DNA of 64,000 bases, from the NCBI GenBank assembly GCA_016125085.1, contig WGMM01000022.1, positions 103,651 through 167,650 on the forward strand, in the 5' to 3' direction. The position numbers were made by a program, and so were the translations under genes. Of this stretch, positions 17,248 through 25,800 are shown one piece after another. The notes beneath the pieces are model-generated. The model did no database searches. It worked only from the letters and a program-made list of their open reading frames with translations, and had not been told where the DNA came from. Positions within the stretch are counted from its first letter, which is position 1; the number at the start of each line of letters is the position of its first letter. This DNA comes from a bacterium. Lineage in GTDB: Bacteria > Planctomycetota > Planctomycetia > Isosphaerales > Isosphaeraceae.

Positions 17248-17257
17248 GATTATAATA
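17248..17257. promoter_or_regulatory. Overlapping divergent TATAAT boxes
   Basis: The sequence GATTATAATA contains a perfect TATAAT on the + strand (17251-17256) and another on the - strand (17249-17254). It lies between the divergent glycosyltransferase pair and the histidine kinase gene. No good -35 hexamer was found at the right spacing on either side, so the call rests on the -10 match and position only. Confidence 0.35.
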
Positions 17258-17379
17258 CCTGTACGATCGGATTGCATGGCCGGAACTTGGCGGAGATACT
17301 CCGAAGGGACCCGAAATCCGCCTGAATCCTGCAGCCCGGTCGACGGCGGAAAGTTTCGTCCAGCCCCCGGGAAAGCGTC

Positions 17380-18822
17380 ATGAACTTCGCCGACTGGCGA
17401 AACCTGATTCGGCAAGCCCTCGAACAGGCCCGAGCCCGATCGACCGACCCTTCGGACCGATGGGATCTCGCAGCCGGCCGGATCATCGTGCGCATGCGCT
17501 GGCTGGGGATTCTCATGGGCATTCTGCTGGTGGAGACGCGCGACGGCCTCGCCAACCCCTCCGCCGTCAGGGCCTTTCTGGCCCTTGGGGCAGGTTTCGC
17601 ATCGCTCGACACCGCCTGGTATTTTCTGGGCGAAGTCTTCCTGAAACGGCTCCCGCTGGCAGTCTCGGCCCTTGAAGCCCTCTTCATCGGTCTGTTGTGC
17701 TATCACGATACCGGCCTGGAAAGCCCGTTCCGCTGGTATTACCTGATGTCACTGATCTGCGTGGCCATTCGTTATTCGCCTCGCGTGGCATGGGCGACAT
17801 GGGCAATCGATTCGCTCAGCCTGGTCAGCCTGGCCGTCGCCGTCGGACGCGTCCATCCTGAACAGAACACCGGAATCGTCATGACGATCGTCATGCTCGC
17901 ATGGGCCACCTGGGCCAGTTCGGCACTTGCGGGCTGGCTGAAACAGGCCAGCGGCGAATTGCAGCGTCTCAACGACCGCCTGCGCCAGGCCTCCGAAGAA
18001 CTCGAAGCCCGCGTCGCCGAGCGTTCCGAAGCCCTCCGCCTGGCTCAGGCCCGCGTCATCCACCAGGAAAAAATGGCCGCGTTCGGGCTCCTTTCCGCGG
18101 GTATCGCCCATGAAATCGGCAACCCCATGGCGGCCATCAGCTCGCTTCTGCAGATTCTCCGGCGGCGTAAGGACCAGGCCCCCTACGAAGCCGAAAAACT
18201 CGCCCTGATCGACAGCCAGCTTCAGCGCATCAGCCGCACGGTACGAGAACTGGTTCACTTCAGCCGGCCGGCGTCGGATGTCGTCGATCATGTCGCGCTG
18301 CATGAAATCGTCGTCGAAGTGCTCGGCATATTGAAATATTATCACCGCACCAGCGGGCGCACGATCACGACCGATGTGCCGGCCGATCTGCCGCGAATCC
18401 GCGCCGTGCGCGACCACCTGAACCAGATCGTCCTGAATCTCGTCTTCAATGCGATCGACGCGACAGCCGATGGCGGCAAGATCCGGATTCAAGGCCGATA
18501 TCATCAGGATCCGAACGAAATCGAATTGACGATCGCCGACGACGGACGCGGCATTCGCCTGGTGGACCAGTGCCGCATGTTCCAGCCATACTTCACCACA
18601 AAGCCCAGTGGCACAGGTCTGGGGCTCTACGTCTGCCGGCAGATCATGACCGACCTGGGCGGCCGCATGCATTTCGAAACCGAAGAAGGCCGCGGCACGT
18701 CGTTTCGATTGCATTTCCCGGTCGCCCCTGTCCGGCCCTTGGGCCGCGTTCTCCATCCGCCCGAAATGCAGGCGGACGACAACGAACCGACGCAACGAGT
18801 CGAGGTCGCCGCTGATGTCTGA
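17380..18822 (+). CDS. Membrane sensor histidine kinase of NtrB type
   Basis: The 480-residue kinase has an N-terminal membrane domain of about five or six helices (residues about 35-185, with very short loops). A coiled coil follows (about 186-226), then the HisKA dimerisation domain with phospho-acceptor His244 in GIAHEIGNPMAAIS. The ATPase domain has an N-box (QIVLNLVFNAIDATADGG), G1 (IADDGRGI) and G2 (KPSGTGLGLYVCRQIM). It should autophosphorylate and pass phosphate to the response regulator encoded immediately downstream, whose start overlaps this gene by 8 bases. The absence of a large extracytoplasmic loop suggests that it senses a signal in or near the membrane. ATG at 17380 is preceded by GGGAAAG at a suitable distance. 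Confidence 0.93.
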   Translation: MNFADWRNLIRQALEQARARSTDPSDRWDLAAGRIIVRMRWLGILMGILLVETRDGLANPSAVRAFLALGAGFASLDTAWYFLGEVFLKRLPLAVSALEALFIGLLCYHDTGLESPFRWYYLMSLICVAIRYSPRVAWATWAIDSLSLVSLAVAVGRVHPEQNTGIVMTIVMLAWATWASSALAGWLKQASGELQRLNDRLRQASEELEARVAERSEALRLAQARVIHQEKMAAFGLLSAGIAHEIGNPMAAISSLLQILRRRKDQAPYEAEKLALIDSQLQRISRTVRELVHFSRPASDVVDHVALHEIVVEVLGILKYYHRTSGRTITTDVPADLPRIRAVRDHLNQIVLNLVFNAIDATADGGKIRIQGRYHQDPNEIELTIADDGRGIRLVDQCRMFQPYFTTKPSGTGLGLYVCRQIMTDLGGRMHFETEEGRGTSFRLHFPVAPVRPLGRVLHPPEMQADDNEPTQRVEVAADV

Positions 18823-20221
18823 TGCACTCCGGGACAGGCCGAGGCCCGTCGTGAACGTCCGGATCGTCGACGACGAACAGGTTCTGGCCGATACGCTCGC
18901 CGAATTTCTCACGGCCGAAGGACACGAAGTCCGGGTGGCTTACGATGCGGCTTCAGCGCTCAGGAAACTCGCCGAATTCGAAACGGAAGTCGTCCTCTGC
19001 GATATTCAATTGCCCGGCACAAGCGGCCTGGAACTGCTCCGGAAACTGCGTAAACAGGCTCCCGAAGCGGCAGTGATCATGATCACGGCTTATGCCACGG
19101 TCGACAGCGCCGTCGAGGCCTTCCGCCATGGCGCGACCGATTATCTGATCAAGCCCGTGCTGTTCGACGACTTGACCGCACGGCTCAGTCGTATCTCGGC
19201 CGGAAGGGCGCTTTCGATCGAAAATCAGAGCCTGCGCCGCAAGCTGACGCGGCAAATGCAATCGGCATCGGGCGGGATCGAGACCATCGTGGGCAATAGC
19301 GCCGCGATTTCGGCCGTGAAGGCCTGGATCGTGCGAGTCGCCCCGACACGTTCGAACGTGCTCGTGACGGGCGAATCAGGCACGGGCAAGGAATTGGCAG
19401 CCCGGGCGATACATGACCTGGGCTCGAATCCCGAAGCCCCGTTTCTGCCGATCAACTGCGCAGCCATCCCGCCGGACCTGCTGGAAAATCAGCTGTTCGG
19501 GCATGTCCGGGGCGCGTTCACGGGTGCCGATCGCGATCGCGCGGGCCTTTTCGTCGCCGCGGGCGAAGGCACCGTGTTTCTCGACGAAATCGGCGAAATG
19601 CCGCTCACGCTTCAGGCCAAGCTATTGCGTGCGATCGAGAACCGCGAAATTCTGCCGGTCGGAGCATCGCTGCCGGAAAAGAACCGGTCGCGGCTCGTGG
19701 CGGCCACGAACAAGAATCTCGCCGATGAAGTCACCCAGGGCAAATTCCGCCCTGATTTGTATTATCGCCTGGAAGTCGTGACGATCCCCATGCCGCCCCT
19801 GCGTGAAAGGCGAGAGGACATCCCCGCACTGGTCGAGGCCTTGCTCGCCCGGCACGCGCACCGGCTCGGCCAGGTGCCCCGAACCGTCGCCCCCGAAGCA
19901 CTGGAACGCCTGATCGCAGCCCCCTGGCCCGGCAACGTGCGCGAGCTGGACAATCTCCTGGAACGGGCCCTGATTCTGGCCGATGGTCCGGTACTGACTT
20001 CTTCCGACCTGTTCCGGTCATTCGGACGAAATGCGATCGCATCGTCCGACGAACCCGAAACGACCACGACCGACGACCTGCGTGAGGCGATCCGGGCCTT
20101 CGAAAAACGGCACCTGAAGCGAATTCTGGCCGAATCCGGCGATGACCGTCGCGCCGCGGCTTCGCGCCTGGGCCTGGGATTGTCGAGCCTCTACGCCAGG
20201 ATCAAGGAGCACGGGCTCTGA
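18815..20221 (+). CDS. Sigma-54-dependent response regulator of NtrC family
   Basis: The 468-residue transcription activator has three domains. The receiver domain (about 13-125) has acidic Asp19/Asp20, phospho-acceptor Asp63 (LCDIQLPG) and Lys113 (YLIKP). The AAA+ domain has Walker A GESGTGKE (186-193), the sigma-54-contacting GAFTGA loop (233-238), Walker [10 protein letters not shown] and arginine-finger region [12 protein letters not shown]. The C-terminal Fis-type helix-turn-helix is at about 440-466 ([20 protein letters not shown]). When phosphorylated it should remodel sigma-54 RNA polymerase at -24/-12 promoters. It overlaps the kinase gene by 8 bases, which strongly implies a cognate pair. 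The target genes are not evident; no convincing -24/-12 element was seen by eye in the nearby intergenic regions. Confidence 0.95.
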   Translation: MSDALRDRPRPVVNVRIVDDEQVLADTLAEFLTAEGHEVRVAYDAASALRKLAEFETEVVLCDIQLPGTSGLELLRKLRKQAPEAAVIMITAYATVDSAVEAFRHGATDYLIKPVLFDDLTARLSRISAGRALSIENQSLRRKLTRQMQSASGGIETIVGNSAAISAVKAWIVRVAPTRSNVLVTGESGTGKELAARAIHDLGSNPEAPFLPINCAAIPPDLLENQLFGHVRGAFTGADRDRAGLFVAAGEGTVFLDEIGEMPLTLQAKLLRAIENREILPVGASLPEKNRSRLVAATNKNLADEVTQGKFRPDLYYRLEVVTIPMPPLRERREDIPALVEALLARHAHRLGQVPRTVAPEALERLIAAPWPGNVRELDNLLERALILADGPVLTSSDLFRSFGRNAIASSDEPETTTTDDLREAIRAFEKRHLKRILAESGDDRRAAASRLGLGLSSLYARIKEHGL

Positions 20222-20349
20222 ATTGCAATTCGACCTGTTCCAAAAGAGCGATCGCGACGGGATTCGGCGGGCATCGACTGCCGAAGTTTTCGGAAATCGC
20301 CGCGCTGCGGAACGGGCCTGGCTCATGCTATGATGTTACGTCTTATGGG

Positions 20350-20865
20350 GTGGAGGCATGCGAGGGTTTTTCCGTGCGATGCAGCGAGTGCGACGGAATC
20401 GTGCGTGAACAGAGCGTCGGCCGTCTCCGAGACGGTCGTATCGTGTTCGGCTGGTGCACGTCGTGTATGGACGTCGCCGGGGCCACGCGTATCGAAATCA
20501 CCGACCGGGTCCGCCTGTTCGGCACGGGCGAGAAAGTGGCACTGCCCCTGGGCGGAACGGCCTGGGACCACGAAGAAGCCCGCAGCCGAAAACGCCTGCT
20601 GGCACTTACGATCACGGCCGTTTCGCTTGGCTTCTGGGGGCTGACTCTGACGATCGCCGGGTTCGCGAAAGACGACGAACCCTCTCCCGCCAACCCTCAG
20701 GGCAGCCGCATCGGTCTATTCCTCGTCGGCAGCGGCGGCAGCATGATGGGCACGGCACTGGGCCTTTATCTGGCCGCAAGAAAAGCGAGAGGCCGGCATG
20801 GCCCGCGCCGCGATGTCGCCCTTCGGCCCGCATCGAACCCTCAAAAAAGCGAAACCGCCCTGTAA
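20350..20865 (+). CDS. Small membrane protein with paired CxxC motifs
   Basis: The 171-residue protein has no family I recognise. Near the N-terminus are two CxxC pairs (CSEC and, about 26 residues later, CTSC), the spacing of a zinc ribbon or a redox/metal knuckle. After a polar segment come two hydrophobic helices (LLALTITAVSLGFWGLTLTI and GLFLVGSGGSMMGTALGLYL) and a basic tail. It is probably anchored in the inner membrane with the Cys-rich part in the cytoplasm. The start is GTG at 20350. A TATGAT about 20 bases upstream (near 20329) could be the -10 box. It follows the response regulator gene by 128 bases and may or may not belong to that unit. Confidence 0.7.
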   Translation: MEACEGFSVRCSECDGIVREQSVGRLRDGRIVFGWCTSCMDVAGATRIEITDRVRLFGTGEKVALPLGGTAWDHEEARSRKRLLALTITAVSLGFWGLTLTIAGFAKDDEPSPANPQGSRIGLFLVGSGGSMMGTALGLYLAARKARGRHGPRRDVALRPASNPQKSETAL

Positions 20866-20879
20866 TCAGAGCGGTTCGC
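20843..20879 (-). terminator. Rho-independent terminator of the thioredoxin-trypsin gene
   Basis: Read on the - strand, GCGAACCGC (20879-20871) pairs with GCGGTTTCGC (20858-20849) with a single bulge, and six Ts follow (20848-20843). It lies 35 bases beyond the stop at 20914. It also overlaps the last codons of the convergent 171-residue gene. Confidence 0.8.
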
Positions 20880-20913
20880 GCGGATGTGTGGATTTCCTGG
20901 CCTGAGGTCCGGA

Positions 20914-22785
20914 TCAGCGGGCTTTATCACCACGCCATGCCCGGGCCGTGTTCTCGTCACCTTCGTTCGACTCCAGATCCTGAACCGGCATCAGCCGAAC
21001 CCGGGGAGCCTGACGCGGGTCGCGAGAGGCGTTCCGAACCTGAGTTTTGCCAGAGGGTTTGGCATCGGCCAGTGCGGTTTCGGGCTGAACGACCTTGCGA
21101 ACTTTGGGCGTCGAAAGGGCGGCAGGCTCGTCCTTGTTTTCGGCGGCTTCCAGCTGATTGACGGGCATGAGGTCCGAATCGGCCTTCGCCAGCAGCCCGG
21201 CACTCACGCCAGATCCTTTCGGAACCGTCAGGCCGTCCGTTTCGCCGGCACTTTCGGCCACTTTGCGGAACCGGGAGGCACCGTTCCAGCCCGAACCTGC
21301 ATTCGGCACGGTTTTGAGCGGCTTTTCGTTTTCGATCACGCTGTCGGCTATGGCCAGGCTGCCAGCGGCGGGCAAGCCGGCGCTGGAGGGGTCGGAAACG
21401 CCCAGAAGGCCGGGCGGCGGGATACGCACTTCGTCGGCGTCGTCGTTCTGGGCACGTTCCACGCGTTTGGGCGAGCGGCGCGGGGTGTCGGCCGAGGCCA
21501 GCATGCGGCCGTTTTCCATGTCCTGAGTCTGCCGCTTGTAGATCCTGTCCAGACTATTGCGGGCCAGCAGGGTGTGGATCGACTTCGGCGTGGCATAAAG
21601 CCCGCGTTTGCCGCCCACGACTGCCATATCGCAAACCCCGGCCACGAAACCGTTTTCCGTGAACAGGCCGCCACCGCTGCGGCCCTGGATCGGCTCATGC
21701 TCGCATTCGACGGCTTCGTATGGCTGATTGTTCAGGAGCAGGCGGCTGTTGGGGTTGATGACTTTGGTCGTCCATACGGTCGCATCGCGTCCGCCGGAGC
21801 AGCCGGCCGTGTACATCGCCATGTCGGGCGTGGGCTTCCAGTTGGCAGGAACGACCGGGCTGGCGGGCAGCTTGAAGCCGGGAGAGATCGCGATCAGGCC
21901 GACATCGCTCTGGAAGTCGTAGTCGATCACCCGGGCCGGAATGTTCCGCTGGGCCGTGGCCACCTGCTGCCCCTTGGGGCCGCCCAGTCGGCCATCGAAA
22001 AGATCGACGGTCACTTGCCTGGGAAACTGCTTCGGCCCGTACTGCTGACGAACGCCATCGATCTTGAAAATGTGGGCACAGGTCAGGATGATCGATTCCC
22101 GCTCGTTCGATTCGACGATCGTGCCTGAGCCGAAGCCCATCATGCCACCGCCATGAACCACGATCCGCACGACCGTTTCCCATGGGCGGGGGTTTTCGGT
22201 CTTGCCTTCGGCGACCTCGGCCGAATCGCTGGAATCGCCTTTTTCCTCGGCCCGCATGCGGTCGATGTCACGCTTGACGTTTTCGTTCTCGGGGATGGCG
22301 TCGGCACCTGCCAGGTCACGGCTCCTGGAAGTCTTTTCCAGCCATTCCGTCTTCAACTGGCGGAACGACGAGGCCAGCTTCGAAGCGTGCTGCAGGCCTT
22401 CGGAACGCCCGAGTTCCTTGCCGTCGGGGTCGACGATCACGAAGCACGGAACGCTGCCGACCCGGTAATTCCGGGCCAGGTCCGGATGTTCGTCGACATC
22501 CAGCACGCGGATCGGATAGCTCTTCGACTTGAGCAGCTCGATCTGCGGCTTCATTTCCTTGCAGGGGCCGCACCAGGTCGCGGAAAACTCCAGAATGGTC
22601 GGCTGTTCCGACTCCAGCGAAAGCGCTTCGGTAGCCCCCGCGACGCCCACGCCGGCATTGGCGGGCCGCACGGAAACGGTCGAAGGGCCTTTTCCTGTCG
22701 TCGGCGGTTCGGCCCCGGAGGCGAAACCGATCGAACCAAGACCGCAAAGGACCAGAAGAGATGCGAGGACGTGCATCACGACCAT
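20914..22785 (-). CDS. Secreted thioredoxin-like/trypsin-like protease fusion
   Basis: The protein is about 623 residues long. A signal peptide (HVLASLLVLCGLGSIGFASG) is followed by a thioredoxin-like domain with the intact redox motif CGPC at 72-75 (FSATWCGPCKEMKP) and cis-Pro region GSVPCFVIVD. A charged linker leads to a chymotrypsin-fold domain with His238 (LTCAHIF), Asp294 (SDVGLIAI) and Ser370 (QGRSGGGLF), a complete catalytic triad. The last 200 residues are low-complexity and charged. It should act in the periplasm as a redox-linked protease or quality-control factor; the substrate is unknown. Starts at 22785 and 22776 are both credible: GGGAGC lies right before 22785, and the ATG at 22776 overlaps a possible upstream ORF stop as TGATG. 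The frame open to 23220 is non-protein-like. Confidence 0.87.
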   Translation of the reverse strand: MVVMHVLASLLVLCGLGSIGFASGAEPPTTGKGPSTVSVRPANAGVGVAGATEALSLESEQPTILEFSATWCGPCKEMKPQIELLKSKSYPIRVLDVDEHPDLARNYRVGSVPCFVIVDPDGKELGRSEGLQHASKLASSFRQLKTEWLEKTSRSRDLAGADAIPENENVKRDIDRMRAEEKGDSSDSAEVAEGKTENPRPWETVVRIVVHGGGMMGFGSGTIVESNERESIILTCAHIFKIDGVRQQYGPKQFPRQVTVDLFDGRLGGPKGQQVATAQRNIPARVIDYDFQSDVGLIAISPGFKLPASPVVPANWKPTPDMAMYTAGCSGGRDATVWTTKVINPNSRLLLNNQPYEAVECEHEPIQGRSGGGLFTENGFVAGVCDMAVVGGKRGLYATPKSIHTLLARNSLDRIYKRQTQDMENGRMLASADTPRRSPKRVERAQNDDADEVRIPPPGLLGVSDPSSAGLPAAGSLAIADSVIENEKPLKTVPNAGSGWNGASRFRKVAESAGETDGLTVPKGSGVSAGLLAKADSDLMPVNQLEAAENKDEPAALSTPKVRKVVQPETALADAKPSGKTQVRNASRDPRQAPRVRLMPVQDLESNEGDENTARAWRGDKAR

Positions 22786-23018
22786 GCTCCCAGGTAGGGA
22801 TACCACTGCGCCCCGGGCGGAAAAAGATCGAACCCGCAAAAGGTCCGTCTGCCATCCGTCTCGGGACGTGGCCTGGCCGCGCTCACAATGGTCTGGTTGT
22901 ACGTCGGGGTGCGTGTCGCATTGCGGTCGATCGCCGTCAGCCGTTCGATCGTGCCGCCCATCGCAAAGCGGGCATCCTGCCATGACCCACAAGGAACGCC
23001 ATCCTGGCGAACCCACAC
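22776..23018 (-). CDS. Possible small ORF coupled to the thioredoxin-trypsin gene
   Basis: An 80-codon frame (GTG at 23018; ATG at 22961 is alternative) has a reasonably protein-like translation ending in DLFPPGAQWYPYLGAWS. Its TGA stop overlaps the ATG at 22776 of the protease gene as TGATG, an arrangement also seen at two better-supported gene junctions in this window (PadR/HAAS, hpnD/hpnE). There is no signal peptide, no family I recognise, and no clear Shine-Dalgarno. It may be a real leader ORF or chance. Confidence 0.28.
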   Translation of the reverse strand: MWVRQDGVPCGSWQDARFAMGGTIERLTAIDRNATRTPTYNQTIVSAARPRPETDGRRTFCGFDLFPPGAQWYPYLGAWS

Positions 23019-23643
23019 GCCGAATCGACGGAAATCGATCCGGGGCCATGCGACTGTCTACATCCTTTTCGGAAGCCGTCCGGTTCCACCGGGGGCGTCG
23101 AGGCAGTCTCAAGGCCGCACCTCTTATATGCCAAACTCGACAATGACGCCATATCAATTTTCGGCATTCCGGCGTCACATCTTGAGGATTTCCCATAGTC
23201 GCCGCAATTCGCATAACCACAATGCCTTACGAACCTGTTCGCCTGATCTTCCCGAGCGAACTGCCACGAAAACCCGCAAAATTTTCGACCAGAATCCACC
23301 CACGATTCACCCCCCGGCCCACCGAGCTCCAGCTCGGTAATCCGCCGTTCCTTCCGAGAAATTCAGCCTCGAAAAATCACCTGTCAAGAAAATCGGGCAC
23401 CGGTCCACCTATAAGTCGATCCATCGCAAGCATCAATCAATATGCACTTTAGATCACTCTCGAAAGTTCATCCATCGGCCCATTCGGAGACTCGTGCGAC
23501 CTTTCCCCAGCTCGAACCGATCGAATACGGACTTCGGAATTGTCCATAATTATTATCGGATTCAAGATCGTCTCGCGAATCGACGATCGTGTCATCTTCG
23601 GTCGAAACGAACCGGTCCAATCGATACAGAGCGGCTTAAGACG
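23019..23643. other. Non-coding gap upstream of gpsA
   Basis: The stretch is less GC-rich than its surroundings, especially 23130-23640. ORFs across it have improbable composition, and I see no RNA gene or repeat. It presumably carries the promoters of the divergent protease and gpsA genes. Confidence 0.45.
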
Positions 23644-24648
23644 ATGACGAACGTGACCTTTCTCGGCTCTGGCGGATTTTCGACAGCGCTGGCCATCCAC
23701 CTCGCCCGCCAGAATTCGGCCATGGCCACCATCTGGGGCCGCGATGCCGCCTTCTGCGATCGCCTGGCCGCAGTCCGCGTCAACGACCGTCACCTGCCCG
23801 GCTTTCCGATCCCGCCTTCCGTTCGCATCACTTCGAACATCAGCGAGGCCGTCGAACATGCCGACCTCATCGTCGCCAGCGTGCCGACCGTGCACCTGCG
23901 CAAGACGCTCGAATCGGTCCGTTCCGCCATTCCGGCCGGCTTGCCCCTGCTTTCGCTGGTGAAGGGGCTCGAAATCGGCACTCTGGCCAGGCCCAGCCAG
24001 GTCGCGGCCGAAGTCCTGGGCAGTCGTGATCTGGCGGTTTTGAGCGGCCCCAGCCATGCTGAGGAAGTCGCCGAAGGCCGGCCCACATCGGTCGTGGTAG
24101 CCAGCGAAGATACGCCCTTCGCCGAGACTGTGCGATCGATCTTCAATGCAGGCCCGCTCAGGGTTTACGTCAATCAGGATCCTGTCGGCGTCGAGCTTGC
24201 CGGTGCCCTCAAGAACATCATGGGCATCGCGGCCGGCATTTGCGACGGTCTCGGCTTCGGCGACAACGCCAAGGCCGCCCTGCTCACACGCGGGCTTGTG
24301 GAAATGACCCGCTTCGCCGTCGCTCATGGCGCGAGGCCTGCCACATTTTTCGGCCTGGCCGGCATCGGCGACCTCATGACGACCTGCTTCAGCCCCCATG
24401 GCCGGAACCGGGCCCTGGGCGAACGGCTGGCTCAGGGGCTGAGCGTCGACCAGGCCCAGGCCGCCACGAGCAACGTGGTGGAGGGTGTATTCACGACGAA
24501 AAGCGTGGCGGCTGCCGCGCGGGAATTGAAGATCGAAATGCCGATCACGATGGCCGTCGAGCGGATCCTGAACGGCGATATGTCACCGCGCGAGGCGGTC
24601 ATCGACCTGATGAGCCGCCCCGCGAAGGACGAGAATTTCGAATTCTGA
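23644..24648 (+). CDS. gpsA: NAD(P)-dependent glycerol-3-phosphate dehydrogenase
   Basis: GpsA reduces dihydroxyacetone phosphate to sn-glycerol 3-phosphate, the backbone of phospholipids. The 334-residue protein has the N-terminal Rossmann motif (TFLGSGGFSTALA), VASVPTVHLR, SLVKGLEIGT (the KG-E motif), LSGPSHAEEVAEGRPTSVV, the catalytic Lys region VELAGALKNIMGIAAG, GLGFGDNAKAALLTRGL, and GLAGIGDLMTTCFSPHGRNR. These match the family along its full length. ATG at 23644 gives the canonical N-terminus; the longer frame from 23494 adds non-protein-like residues. It stands as a single gene, followed by a hairpin. Confidence 0.95.
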   Translation: MTNVTFLGSGGFSTALAIHLARQNSAMATIWGRDAAFCDRLAAVRVNDRHLPGFPIPPSVRITSNISEAVEHADLIVASVPTVHLRKTLESVRSAIPAGLPLLSLVKGLEIGTLARPSQVAAEVLGSRDLAVLSGPSHAEEVAEGRPTSVVVASEDTPFAETVRSIFNAGPLRVYVNQDPVGVELAGALKNIMGIAAGICDGLGFGDNAKAALLTRGLVEMTRFAVAHGARPATFFGLAGIGDLMTTCFSPHGRNRALGERLAQGLSVDQAQAATSNVVEGVFTTKSVAAAARELKIEMPITMAVERILNGDMSPREAVIDLMSRPAKDENFEF

Positions 24649-24649
24649 T

Positions 24650-24678
24650 ACGATTTCGAAAGCGACTTTCGGAATCGT
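24650..24678. terminator. Hairpin between convergent gpsA and HAAS genes
   Basis: ACGATTTCGAAAG (24650-24662) pairs with CTTTCGGAATCGT (24666-24678) with one G-U and a 3-base loop, 2 bases after the gpsA stop. There is no T-tract. It could serve either convergent gene. Confidence 0.55.
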
Positions 24679-24761
24679 CATTCGATGCGTTTACTCAGCA
24701 GCGGTTTCAATATTCCGATATCATTGCCGATCGCTCCGGGCGAGTCGAGCCCCGGTTCCTC

Positions 24762-25385
24762 TCAGTAATCGCCGAACATCAGGGTCAGCATGCCGATCAG
24801 CACCAGCATTTCCGTGACGACTCCCAGCACCAGTCCCGTGATCGCCCAGGGCGATTTCAGCCGGCTCAGCCCGGCGAAGATCAAGGCTGCGGTGCCGGTC
24901 ACGAGACTCGTCAAGGCACAGAACCCGACCCCGCCGAAAAAGATCAATGTCGAATCCGTCTGGACGGCCACGAAAAACGCCAGAGGTGCCGCCAGAGCCG
25001 CCAACAGACCGACGATGCCGCAAGCCCCGCTCACGAACGCATGCTTTCGCAGCCGTTCGTCCGCTGGCACCATTTCGGAAAGGGCATAACGCACTGGTCT
25101 TTCGAATCTCGGCATCCGAAACTCTTCGCCCGATCCGAAATCGAGATACGCCTCAGGCGGGTCGAGCTTCGCGAGCACGGCCAGAACGTCCTCGCGGGTC
25201 GGTTCATTCCCGAGCCCGCAGCGTTCGCGCAGGAGTTCGTCGATGCGTGATTCGACCTCGCCGACGATATCCAGCCGCTCCGCCCGGGAAATCCGGCCGA
25301 AAAGGGCACGTTCGACCGTTTCCAGTCGTGCCTCGATCAAGGCCCTGGCCGTATTCGTCGCCATGCTCATTTCCGCTGTGCTCAT
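24762..25385 (-). CDS. HAAS/DUF1700-like membrane protein, PadR partner
   Basis: The 207-residue protein has an N-terminal helical domain (residues about 10-75, with ERLDIVGEVESRIDELLRE and PTREDVLAVLAKLDPPEAYL). It is typical of the HAAS/DUF1700 domain commonly encoded next to PadR regulators. Four hydrophobic helices follow (ACGIVGLLAALAAPLAFFVA, LIFFGGVGFCALTSLVTG, and two more). It is an inner-membrane protein, probably a signal or membrane-stress partner. An AAGGAGG lies 6 bases before ATG 25385, which decides the start. That ATG overlaps the PadR TGA as TGATG, so the two are translated together. The biochemical role is unknown. Confidence 0.82.
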   Translation of the reverse strand: MSTAEMSMATNTARALIEARLETVERALFGRISRAERLDIVGEVESRIDELLRERCGLGNEPTREDVLAVLAKLDPPEAYLDFGSGEEFRMPRFERPVRYALSEMVPADERLRKHAFVSGACGIVGLLAALAAPLAFFVAVQTDSTLIFFGGVGFCALTSLVTGTAALIFAGLSRLKSPWAITGLVLGVVTEMLVLIGMLTLMFGDY

Positions 25386-25714
25386 CACGATCCTCCTTCG
25401 ATCAAGCGTGCCAGACTGACGGAAACCGTCCGCCAGCTCGTCGTCATCTCCTCGTATCGCCGCTTTCCTGAAGCCGAAAGCCGGTAATATCGCCGCATCG
25501 GGCCGGATGGAGAACGCTCGGTCCGGATCTCCAGGAACCCTTCGCGGGCCAGCCGTGCCAGCACCGGATACACCGTGCTTTCCGTGAATTCGAGGCCTTC
25601 AAGGCCCCGCAACCGCTCGACGATTCCATAGCCATAGGCCTCGCCCTGGACCATCGTCGCCAACACCGCAAGCTCCACGAGCCCCTTTCGTAACTGCGTT
25701 TCCCAAGGATTCAT
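25385..25714 (-). CDS. PadR-family transcriptional regulator
   Basis: The 109-residue winged-helix regulator has ELAVLATMVQGEAYGYGIVERL (first helices), GLEFTESTVYPVLARLAREGFLE (recognition helix and wing) and GPMRRYYRLSASGKRRYEEM, the standard PadR pattern. Proteins of this short class usually repress their own operon and respond to a ligand or membrane signal. It is the first gene of a two-gene operon with the HAAS-like membrane protein, with a one-base TGATG overlap. A dyad at 25743-25764, 29 bases upstream of the start, is a likely autoregulatory operator. Confidence 0.93.
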   Translation of the reverse strand: MNPWETQLRKGLVELAVLATMVQGEAYGYGIVERLRGLEGLEFTESTVYPVLARLAREGFLEIRTERSPSGPMRRYYRLSASGKRRYEEMTTSWRTVSVSLARLIEGGS

Positions 25715-25742
25715 TCCGCCTCCCCGGTCAATATGGGCCTAA

Positions 25743-25764
25743 CTACTACGCGATACAAAGTAGC
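25743..25764. promoter_or_regulatory. Candidate PadR operator
   Basis: The short dyad CTAC (25746-25749, with a second CTAC at 25743-25746) with GTAG (25760-25763) flanks GCGATACAAA. Read on the - strand it contains TACTTTGTATCGCGTAGTA, which resembles the dyads in front of many PadR-HAAS genes. It lies immediately upstream of the PadR start, as expected for autorepression. Confidence 0.55.
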
Positions 25765-25800
25765 GGACGAGCGGCAAGCAGTCAAGGCATTTGCGGATCA

